Source: Fluviibacter sp048859965 (GTDB taxonomy: Bacteria > Pseudomonadota > Gammaproteobacteria > Burkholderiales > Rhodocyclaceae). Taken from it: a stretch of DNA of 20,190 bases. The stretch lies in the NCBI GenBank assembly GCA_048859965.1, contig JBLIZO010000050.1:1-20190 (forward strand), in the 5' to 3' direction. A program made the translations under genes and the position numbers. The notes beneath the pieces are model-generated. The model did no database searches and had not been told where the DNA came from. It was given only the letters and a program-made list of their open reading frames with translations. How positions within the stretch are numbered: the stretch's first letter is position 1; every line of letters begins with the position of its first letter. Positions 13,656 to 20,190 of this stretch are shown here, piece by piece.

Positions 13656-16336
13656 GCAAAAAAACGTCGCCCCTTGCTGAAAACCAGTCGGCCGCCGCAC
13701 CCGACAAGGGGCACACGCCGATGATGCGCCAGTACCTTGCTCTGAAAGCAACCGTACCCGATACCCTCCTCTTTTACCGGATGGGCGACTTTTACGAGCT
13801 GTTCTTCGACGACGCAGTCAAAGCCGCGCGTCTGCTCGACATCACGCTCACCAGCCGCGGCCAATCGAACGGCGAACCGATTCGTATGGCGGGTGTCCCG
13901 TTCCATGCCGCCGATCAGTACGTCGCCCGACTCGTCAAAGCCGGCGAATCCGTTGCCATCTGCGAGCAGATCGGTGATCCGGCCACTGCCAAAGGCCCGG
14001 TCGAACGCGCCGTGACGCGCATCGTCACACCCGGCACCGTCAGCGATGCCACACTCATGGATGAGCGCCGGGAAAGCCACCTTTTGGCAATCTTTCCGAG
14101 CGGCGCCCGTTTCGGTGCCGCCTGGGTTTCCCTGGCCGCCGGTCGAGTGACCATCGCCGAAATTCCGACGGAACAACTGGGCACACTGCTCGGCCGCATC
14201 GACCCTTCGGAAATCCTTATTCCAGACAGTGCCGATTGGCCCGAGAACTATTATAAGGCCGCACGCCGCGCCGATTGGCTATTTGACGCCGATAGTGGGG
14301 GCCGCACCCTGTGCACCGCGCTCAAGGTTAGCTCGCTGACACCCTTCGGCATCGACGCAAACGAAGACCAACCGGCGCTTGCCGCCTGCGGCGCGCTACT
14401 CGACTACATTCAGGCCACCCAGTTCCGCAAGGCCGAAATGCTTGGCATCAGCAGCGTACAGGTTGAACGGCCGAACCAGTATCTGCGTATGGATGCCATT
14501 ACGCGGCGCAACCTGGAACTGACCGAATCCCTCCGCATCGCCGCGCAACCGGGCACCGACAACACGACGCTGCTAAGCATTCTGGACCGCACACGCACCG
14601 CGATGGGGTCGCGGGCCCTGCGCCACGCATTGCATCACCCGTCAGCCGACGACCGACTGCCGGACTGTCGGCATCGTATCATTGACACCCTGCTCGTCCG
14701 CCAGGATCTGCTTGGCGAACTGCGCACGCTGCTCAATGGCTTCTGCGACATTGAACGCATTGCCGGCCGGGTCGGCTTACTCTCGGTCCGCCCGCGTGAA
14801 CTGGCCAGTCTGCGCGATACCCTACAGCAATGGCCCGCCCTGGCCGTACTAATTGACGAGCTGCTGAGTAACGCCATCGACAGCGACGCACTCACAGCGC
14901 TTGCCAATCGCCTCGGTGACACGGTCATCCCCACACGCATCGGCCACTTGCTCGCCCGTGCCATCCGCCCTGAACCCGCCACTCATATCCGTGACGGCGG
15001 CGTCATCGCCGATGGCTTCGACGCCGATCTCGACGAACTGCGGAATATCCAGACCCACTGCGGGGATTTCCTGCTTGAACTTGAAGCGCGCGAACGTGAA
15101 GCCACAGGCATCACCACACTCAAGGTTGAATACAACCGCGTCCACGGCTTCTATATCGAAGTCTCGCAGGCACAATCGGCCAAAGTACCCGAACACTACC
15201 GCCGGCGGCAAACGCTGAAGAACGCCGAGCGTTACATCACGCCGGAACTCAAAACCTTTGAGGACAAGGCCCTGTCAGCACAGGATCGCGCCCTCAGCCG
15301 CGAAAAGCACCTTTACGACGAACTCCTGCAACAACTGCAGACAGACGTCGTCGCGCTCAAGGCCATCGCCATCGACATCGCCGAACTGGATCTGGTCGGC
15401 AGCTTTGCGCAGACGGCGCTCGAACGCAACTGGTGCCGCCCCGAATTCAGCCCCATCCCCGAAATCGACATCTGCGAGGGGCGCCACCCGGTCGTCGAAC
15501 AGGCACTGAGCAAAGACGGCAAATCCTTCGTTGATAACGATACGCGCCTGCATCCGGATCGTCAGTGCCTGCTCATAACCGGCCCGAATATGGGCGGTAA
15601 ATCGACCTACATGCGCCAGACCGCACTCATCGTTCTCCTGGCACGCATCGGCGCCTACGTCCCAGCGACATCGGCGCGTATTGGTCGTATCAATGCCCTG
15701 TATACCCGGATCGGCGCCTCGGACGATCTGGCCTCCGGCCGCTCGACCTTTATGGTCGAAATGACCGAAACCGCCGCCATCCTAAACCAAGCCGACGAGC
15801 GCAGCCTCGTTCTCATGGACGAAATCGGTCGTGGCACCTCGACTTTCGATGGACTGGCCCTGGCCTCCGCCGTGCTCAAGCAGATGCTGCGTCAGAACAA
15901 ATCGCTAACGCTGTTCGCTACGCATTACTTCGAACTCACGCGCCTGAGCGAAAAGTTCAAGCAACTGGAAAACGTCCATCTCGATGCCATCGAACACCAC
16001 GACCGCATCGTGTTCATGCATCGCGTGCAGGCGGGCCCGGCCAACCAGAGCTACGGAATCGAAGTCGCCTCGCTGGCCGGCATTCCGTCAGCCGTGGTGC
16101 GCGACGCACGCCGTACCCTACTCGAACTGGAATCCCAATCCGTACGCCAGCAGCCCGCTAACGCTGAACACGCGCAGAATGACTTCTTTGATGCGCCCGA
16201 AGTCATCCCTGAGGCCGAACCAGCACCGGTGAATCACCCACTTGTCGATGAACTCTCGGCGATTGACCCGGACAGCCTGACGCCGCGCCAAGCTCTTGAT
16301 CTGCTCTACCAACTTAAAGCCAAAGCCAGGAACTGA
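13652..16336 (+). CDS. mutS: DNA mismatch repair protein MutS
   Basis: MutS recognises mismatches and small loops and signals repair through MutL. The 894-residue protein is about 40 longer than E. coli MutS, partly in an N-terminal tail of some 20 residues and an acidic linker near the end. The mismatch-reading Phe-x-Glu is F47 and E49 in MGDFYELFF. The connector, lever and clamp regions follow. The ATPase has Walker A GPNMGGKST (from residue 644), Walker B LVLMDEIGRGTSTFDG (D723, E724) and the ATHYFELT element. The end, DPDSLTPRQALDLLYQLK, is the conserved tetramer-forming tail. The ATG at 13652 overlaps the previous stop. The in-frame ATG at 13568 would lie inside that gene and adds 28 residues unlike MutS. 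Confidence 0.97.
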   Translation: MSKKTSPLAENQSAAAPDKGHTPMMRQYLALKATVPDTLLFYRMGDFYELFFDDAVKAARLLDITLTSRGQSNGEPIRMAGVPFHAADQYVARLVKAGESVAICEQIGDPATAKGPVERAVTRIVTPGTVSDATLMDERRESHLLAIFPSGARFGAAWVSLAAGRVTIAEIPTEQLGTLLGRIDPSEILIPDSADWPENYYKAARRADWLFDADSGGRTLCTALKVSSLTPFGIDANEDQPALAACGALLDYIQATQFRKAEMLGISSVQVERPNQYLRMDAITRRNLELTESLRIAAQPGTDNTTLLSILDRTRTAMGSRALRHALHHPSADDRLPDCRHRIIDTLLVRQDLLGELRTLLNGFCDIERIAGRVGLLSVRPRELASLRDTLQQWPALAVLIDELLSNAIDSDALTALANRLGDTVIPTRIGHLLARAIRPEPATHIRDGGVIADGFDADLDELRNIQTHCGDFLLELEAREREATGITTLKVEYNRVHGFYIEVSQAQSAKVPEHYRRRQTLKNAERYITPELKTFEDKALSAQDRALSREKHLYDELLQQLQTDVVALKAIAIDIAELDLVGSFAQTALERNWCRPEFSPIPEIDICEGRHPVVEQALSKDGKSFVDNDTRLHPDRQCLLITGPNMGGKSTYMRQTALIVLLARIGAYVPATSARIGRINALYTRIGASDDLASGRSTFMVEMTETAAILNQADERSLVLMDEIGRGTSTFDGLALASAVLKQMLRQNKSLTLFATHYFELTRLSEKFKQLENVHLDAIEHHDRIVFMHRVQAGPANQSYGIEVASLAGIPSAVVRDARRTLLELESQSVRQQPANAEHAQNDFFDAPEVIPEAEPAPVNHPLVDELSAIDPDSLTPRQALDLLYQLKAKARN

Positions 16337-16341
16337 ATCTC

Positions 16342-17355
16342 ATGTCACGGTTCGCCATGAAAGCCTTGACCACCCGCCTGGCTGCTGGTCTCGTCGGCCT
16401 GTGCCTTAGCATGCCCGCCATGAGCGCCACGCTGAGCTTCGCCCTGTTCGGAGACGTCTACATGACACCGGAACACCAGGGTTACCTGAAAGGCATGCTC
16501 AATGACATGGCAAAAAAGAACGAAGCACTCGCCATCTTCACGGGTGGACTCAAGCCGAGCGAACAAAGTTGTCAGGATCAACATCTCTTCGCGGCATATC
16601 CGATTTTGGCTAAAGCACCGCTACCGACGATTTATGTCCCCGGCGATCCCGAGTGGATACGTTGTACGGGCTTTCTCCCGGAAACACGCCTGGCCCTGCT
16701 GCGTAAGACTTATTATTCCAATGACCGAAGCCTGGGCGATCCGAGTCTGGCACTGACCCGTCAGTCAGAGCACCCTGAACTCATGCGCTGGCAAACCGGT
16801 CCGGCCCTTTTTACCACGCTCAACATTACTGGTGACAATAACCACTGGGGGCGCAATACTGACCCAGGTACTGAATACCAGGACCGTAATCGCGCCGGGC
16901 TGAACTGGCTTCGGGAAAGCTTTCAAGCAGCGCGCGATGGTGGCATCCATGTTCTCGTTATTGCCATGCATGGCGACCCTGAATTCGACAATCCTGGCGT
17001 CTCCGAATCGTCCACAGGCTACAAAGCCTTACTGGATCTGCTCAAATCGGAAACTGAAGCCTTTCCCGGCCAGGTGCTGCTCGCTCATGGCGGTAGCGGT
17101 GTCCACCGCATTGATCACCCTTTGCTGGATGCCAACAACCTACCGCTTCAAAACTTCACCCGTGTAAGCACCTATGGCGCCCTACAACAGGGCTGGGTAC
17201 AAGTACATGTGGAAAAAAATGAAAAAGCCACTGACGGTGACCCGGTGAGTTACATGATATTTCGTTTTGAATCTTTCCCTTGGCCACCGTTGCGCTACGA
17301 TGAGGGTGGCAGTGATACCGCATCAGACGCACCCACAACCGCGCCACTTCAGTGA
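16342..17355 (+). CDS. Exported metallophosphoesterase-like protein with degenerate metal site
   Basis: This 337-residue protein has a signal peptide (positive start, hydrophobic residues 13-24, likely cleavage around residues 28-29 in AMSAT), so it should be periplasmic or secreted. Its layout follows a calcineurin-like phosphoesterase family that I remember with the signature GDNEWxDC. D38 remains in FALFGDVYM. But HVGD is FTGG (66-69), GDNEW is GDPEW (101-105), and the HGD.H motif is HGGSGVH (249-255). Several metal-ligand residues are therefore missing, suggesting a non-catalytic or altered protein. The C-terminal 20 residues are low complexity. It begins 5 bases after mutS and overlaps slyD tail to tail by 7 bases. 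A start at the second ATG (16357, MKALTTRL) is also reasonable. Function unknown. Confidence 0.75.
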   Translation: MSRFAMKALTTRLAAGLVGLCLSMPAMSATLSFALFGDVYMTPEHQGYLKGMLNDMAKKNEALAIFTGGLKPSEQSCQDQHLFAAYPILAKAPLPTIYVPGDPEWIRCTGFLPETRLALLRKTYYSNDRSLGDPSLALTRQSEHPELMRWQTGPALFTTLNITGDNNHWGRNTDPGTEYQDRNRAGLNWLRESFQAARDGGIHVLVIAMHGDPEFDNPGVSESSTGYKALLDLLKSETEAFPGQVLLAHGGSGVHRIDHPLLDANNLPLQNFTRVSTYGALQQGWVQVHVEKNEKATDGDPVSYMIFRFESFPWPPLRYDEGGSDTASDAPTTAPLQ

Positions 17356-17861
17356 ATGACCACCGGAGCGGCGCCCGCATCGCCCTCATCATCGGCGACT
17401 GACTCTTCTTCGATCTCTTCCTCGGTCGCCGATCGTACATCACGAACCGTACAGGTAAAGACCAGAGACATACCGGCCAGTGGATGATTACCATCCAATA
17501 CCACCTTACCATCGGCAATGTCGGTGACGCGGTAGATCACAATATCGTCCTCGTCCGACCCTTCCGGAGCGCCTTCGAATTGCATGCCCACCTTGGTTTC
17601 CTTCGGAAAACGCGATGCCGGCTCAATCTGCACCAGCTCCGGATCGTAATCGCCATAGGCTTCATCCGGTTGCAGCTTGATCGTGACCGAATCTCCGACG
17701 TGTTTGCCTTCAAGCGTTTCTTCGATACGATCAAAAATGTCGCCGTAACCGCCATGCAGGTATCGAATCGGGTTGCGGCCATCGTCCACGACCTGGCCAT
17801 CCGAATCAGTTACGCTGTAGTCTAAGGTCACAACCGTGTTGCGATGTACAAGTCCGCTCAT
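17349..17861 (-). CDS. slyD: SlyD-like FKBP-type peptidyl-prolyl cis-trans isomerase
   Basis: This cytoplasmic FKBP-family isomerase probably also acts as a folding helper. The 170-residue protein has the split FKBP domain with an inserted IF chaperone domain: YLHGGYGDIFDRIEETLEGK, AYGDYDPELVQ, then the insert from about residue 80 to 125, and DGNHPLAGMSLVFTCTVRDV. The SlyD-type end ATEEEI is present. The His/Cys-rich metal-binding tail of E. coli SlyD is replaced by a short acidic stretch (EEESVADDEGDAG), so a nickel role is not supported. The YLHGGYGDIF version suggests a subgroup distinct from classical SlyD, and the symbol is used broadly. The ATG directly follows the ftsB stop with no gap. 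Confidence 0.85.
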   Translation of the reverse strand: MSGLVHRNTVVTLDYSVTDSDGQVVDDGRNPIRYLHGGYGDIFDRIEETLEGKHVGDSVTIKLQPDEAYGDYDPELVQIEPASRFPKETKVGMQFEGAPEGSDEDDIVIYRVTDIADGKVVLDGNHPLAGMSLVFTCTVRDVRSATEEEIEEESVADDEGDAGAAPVVIH

Positions 17862-18203
17862 TTATTGCGATTCCTTTGTTTCTTTCGGGGGCGTTGCCGC
17901 AGAGTCAGCTATTTCGGGCTTCGGCATTACCGAACGTTTCGGCAACTGATAAAACACTTCATCGGGTTTGATCATGCCCAACTCATAGCGGGCACGCTCT
18001 TCCACGGCCTCAAGACCCGACTTGAGGTTACGGGTTTCAGCTTCTAAACCAGCGTTACGCAGTTCCAATTGGCGATTGGCCTCGCGTTGCAGACGAAGCT
18101 GACGATCGCTTTCCCATACCTTCAGCCAGCCACCCTTGCCCAGCCACAGCGGGTACTGAATGACCACGGCCAAGCCGAGCAGAATGGCGGTTGAAGGACG
18201 CAT
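17862..18203 (-). CDS. ftsB: Cell division protein FtsB
   Basis: FtsB is a small bitopic membrane protein of the FtsQLB divisome complex that links early and late division proteins. The 113-residue protein has one N-terminal membrane segment (TAILLGLAVVIQYPLWL, residues 5-21), the WLGKGGW turn, a coiled coil of about residues 32-70 (RQLRLQREANRQLELRNAGL onwards) and the conserved EERARYELGMIKPDEVFYQL. A proline-rich, charged tail of about 25 residues ends the protein. It follows eno by 22 bases, the usual gammaproteobacterial order. Its TAA abuts the slyD ATG, where many relatives have ispD. Confidence 0.93.
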   Translation of the reverse strand: MRPSTAILLGLAVVIQYPLWLGKGGWLKVWESDRQLRLQREANRQLELRNAGLEAETRNLKSGLEAVEERARYELGMIKPDEVFYQLPKRSVMPKPEIADSAATPPKETKESQ

Positions 18204-18225
18204 GCGAGCGACTTGCTGTTAATGA

Positions 18226-19509
18226 TTAACGCAGGTTGTAGAAGGCTTCGCGGCCCGGGTATGTTGCGGTATCACCCAGATCTTCTTCAATGCGCAGCAG
18301 TTGGTTGTACTTGGCGATACGATCCGAACGCGACAACGACCCCGTCTTGATCTGACCTGCATTGAGGCCCACAGCGATATCCGCAATAGTCGAATCTTCG
18401 GTTTCGCCCGAACGATGTGAAATTACCGCCGTGTAACCAGCGCGCTTGGCCATCTCGATGGCCGCAAAGGTCTCTGACAGCGTGCCGATCTGATTGATTT
18501 TGATCAGGATCGAGTTGGCGATGCCCTTCTGGATACCTTCCTTCAGAATCCTGGTATTGGTCACGAACAGGTCATCACCGACGATCTGCACCTTGTTGCC
18601 AAGGCGATCTGTCAGCAACTTCCAACCCTCCCAGTCACCTTCTGCCATGCCATCTTCGATCGATACGATCGGGAACTTATCGACCAGCGTCGCCAGATAA
18701 TCGACAAACTGGGCCGAGCTCAGTTGCAGGTTTTCGCCCGACAGCTGGTACTTGCCATCCTTATAGAACTCCGACGCGGCACAGTCCAGCGCCAACAGTA
18801 CATCCTTACCGGGCACGTAACCGGCGTTCTGGATGGCTTGCATGATCACTTCCAGCGCTTCGGCATGGCTGCCCAGGTTCGGGGCAAAACCGCCTTCATC
18901 GCCCACGGCCGTCGAGTGACCGGCCTTATCCAGCAACTTCTTCAATGCGTGGAAGATTTCAGCACCGCAACGCAGGGCTTCACGGAAAGAATTCACACCC
19001 ACTGGAATAATCATGAATTCCTGGATATCGAGGCTGTTGTTCGCGTGCTCGCCACCGTTAATGATGTTCATCATCGGTACCGGCAGTGACATCGGCGCTG
19101 CGCCACCAAAGTAACGATACAGCGGCAGGCCGGACTCTTCGGCGGCGGCTTTGGCCACGGCCATCGAGACCGCCAGCAGCGCATTGGCGCCCAGACGGGC
19201 CTTATTGTCAGTACCGTCGAGGTCGATCAGGGTCTTGTCGATGAAAGCCTGTTCCTGAGCGTCCAGACCGATCAGTGCTTCGCTGATTTCGGTGTTGACG
19301 TTCTCGACAGCACGCATCACACCCTTTCCCAGGTAACGGCTTGCATCACCGTCGCGCAGCTCGATGGCTTCACGCGAACCGGTCGAAGCACCCGACGGCA
19401 CGGCAGCACGGCCCATCACGCCGGATTCCAGCAGGACGTCGGCTTCAACAGTCGGATTACCGCGCGAATCCAGAATTTCACGGGCGATGATGTCAACAAT
19501 GGCGCTCAT
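18226..19509 (-). CDS. eno: Enolase
   Basis: Enolase interconverts 2-phosphoglycerate and phosphoenolpyruvate in glycolysis and gluconeogenesis; in many gammaproteobacteria it is also part of the RNA degradosome. The 427-residue length is typical. Visible motifs are REILDSRGNPTVE at the start, VPSGASTGSREA, the metal-ligand stretch SIEDGMAEGDWEGW, VGDDLFVTN, ILIKINQIGTLSET with the catalytic lysine, and SHRSGETEDSTIADIAV. AAGG lies 7 bases before the ATG. It starts 33 bases after kdsA. Its product, phosphoenolpyruvate, is a substrate of both KdsA and the DAHP synthase in this window. Confidence 0.98.
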   Translation of the reverse strand: MSAIVDIIAREILDSRGNPTVEADVLLESGVMGRAAVPSGASTGSREAIELRDGDASRYLGKGVMRAVENVNTEISEALIGLDAQEQAFIDKTLIDLDGTDNKARLGANALLAVSMAVAKAAAEESGLPLYRYFGGAAPMSLPVPMMNIINGGEHANNSLDIQEFMIIPVGVNSFREALRCGAEIFHALKKLLDKAGHSTAVGDEGGFAPNLGSHAEALEVIMQAIQNAGYVPGKDVLLALDCAASEFYKDGKYQLSGENLQLSSAQFVDYLATLVDKFPIVSIEDGMAEGDWEGWKLLTDRLGNKVQIVGDDLFVTNTRILKEGIQKGIANSILIKINQIGTLSETFAAIEMAKRAGYTAVISHRSGETEDSTIADIAVGLNAGQIKTGSLSRSDRIAKYNQLLRIEEDLGDTATYPGREAFYNLR

Positions 19510-19542
19510 GGTCAGGCCTTTCTTTGTAGGTATTTAAACGAA

Positions 19543-20190
19543 TCAAACTAAATCGAACATCCGGGATTCCTTGACCGCCTGATCAAGGAGCTTGAGGTGT
19601 TTCAGCAGCTGCGGCATCTTGTCCAGCGGCCAGGCGTTCGGGCCGTCCGACAGTGCATTGGCCGGATCCGGGTGCGTTTCCATGAACAGGCCATGAATCC
19701 CAGTCGCCACCGCCGCGCGCGCCAGTACCGGTACGAATTCGCGTTGACCACCGGAGGCGCTGCCCTGCCCGCCTGGCAACTGCACCGAATGGGTGGCATC
19801 GAACACCACCGGACAACCGGTCCGGCGCATGATCGCCAGCGACCGCATATCGGACACCAGATTGTTATAGCCAAACGATGCGCCGCGCTCGCACACCATG
19901 ATGGTGTCTTCCATGACGCCGGCCTCTTTGGCGGCCGCGCGGGCCTTGTCGACCACATTCTGCATATCGGACGGCGCCAGAAACTGGCCCTTCTTGATAT
20001 TCACGGGTTTGCCACTGGCGGCACAGGCTTCAATAAAATCGGTCTGACGGCACAGGAATGCCGGCGTCTGCAGCACGTCGACCACGGCGGCCGTCGGCGC
20101 GATATCGTCGATGTCATGCACATCGGTCAACACCGGCACGCCGATCTGTTCGCGCACCTTGGCCAGAATGGCCAGACCGCCGTCGCGAAC
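19543..20190 (-). CDS. kdsA: 3-deoxy-8-phosphooctulonate (Kdo-8-P) synthase, C-terminal part
   Basis: KdsA condenses phosphoenolpyruvate with arabinose 5-phosphate to make Kdo-8-phosphate for lipopolysaccharide, which indicates a Gram-negative envelope. The reading frame is open to the window edge, so the 5' end is missing and 215 residues are visible. These include VPVLTDVHD, QTPAFLCRQTDFIEA, NIKKGQF, CERGASFGYNNLVSDM, VVFDATHSVQLPG, SGGQREFVPVLARAA and METHPDPANALSDGPNAWPL. The first ATG/GTG in the visible part (a GTG at 20157) is internal, since VRDGGLAILAK continues upstream as in the family. The order kdsA-eno-ftsB is standard. Confidence 0.96.
   Translation of the reverse strand, partial: VRDGGLAILAKVREQIGVPVLTDVHDIDDIAPTAAVVDVLQTPAFLCRQTDFIEACAASGKPVNIKKGQFLAPSDMQNVVDKARAAAKEAGVMEDTIMVCERGASFGYNNLVSDMRSLAIMRRTGCPVVFDATHSVQLPGGQGSASGGQREFVPVLARAAVATGIHGLFMETHPDPANALSDGPNAWPLDKMPQLLKHLKLLDQAVKESRMFDLV

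Noticed and set aside
1..20190. Mobile element, phage, CRISPR array, tRNA or toxin-antitoxin system
   Set aside because: I saw no transposase, integrase, terminal repeats, regularly spaced repeats, tRNA-like cloverleaf or paired small toxin genes. The window is nearly all housekeeping genes in conserved order.

Overview
This window is a gene-dense chromosomal stretch from a gammaproteobacterium. Three blocks point there: the order trmJ-cysE-iscR-iscS-iscU-iscA-hscB-hscA-fdx-iscX with suhB divergent from trmJ, the run kdsA-eno-ftsB, and protein sequences close to the E. coli versions (IscU, IscS, IscA, HscA, FtsB, MutS). Base composition looks evenly GC-rich. No mobile element, tRNA, rRNA or CRISPR array was seen. 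A sulfur-oxidising or Chromatiales/Halothiobacillus-like lineage is a guess that the sequence alone cannot confirm.

Layout. (1) 1-2870, plus strand: the 3' end of mfd, broken by an in-frame TAA, then aroG-type DAHP synthase and serB. (2) 2906-9880, minus strand: an isc operon reading iscR, a second cysteine desulfurase, iscS, iscU, iscA, hscB, hscA, fdx, iscX and a DUF2789 gene. It has a clear sigma70 promoter with two IscR type 1-like sites just upstream of iscR. (3) 9971-11638, minus strand: trmJ and cysE, which lead into the isc operon. The cysE promoter also carries a partial IscR-like motif. (4) 11738-17355, plus strand: suhB, a Cds1-like PLP enzyme (predicted L-cysteine desulfhydrase), mutS (ATGA overlap) and an exported metallophosphoesterase-like protein that has lost most metal ligands. 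(5) 17349-20190, minus strand: kdsA (cut by the window edge), eno, ftsB and a SlyD-like FKBP prolyl isomerase.

How the genes fit together. The centre of the window handles cysteine and sulfur. CysE makes O-acetylserine for cysteine synthesis. Two cysteine desulfurases withdraw sulfur from cysteine, and IscU/IscA/HscBA/Fdx/IscX build Fe-S clusters with IscR as the sensor. A likely cysteine desulfhydrase lies 2 kb away across the suhB/trmJ divergent promoter region. The flanks are housekeeping genes: aromatic amino acid and serine synthesis, DNA repair, glycolysis, Kdo synthesis and cell division.

No wholly new system is evident. The points most worth checking are the nonsense codon in otherwise intact mfd, the tandem desulfurases, the IscR-like motif at cysE, and the catalytically degenerate phosphoesterase beside mutS. 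No gene-free stretch exceeds about 115 bases.
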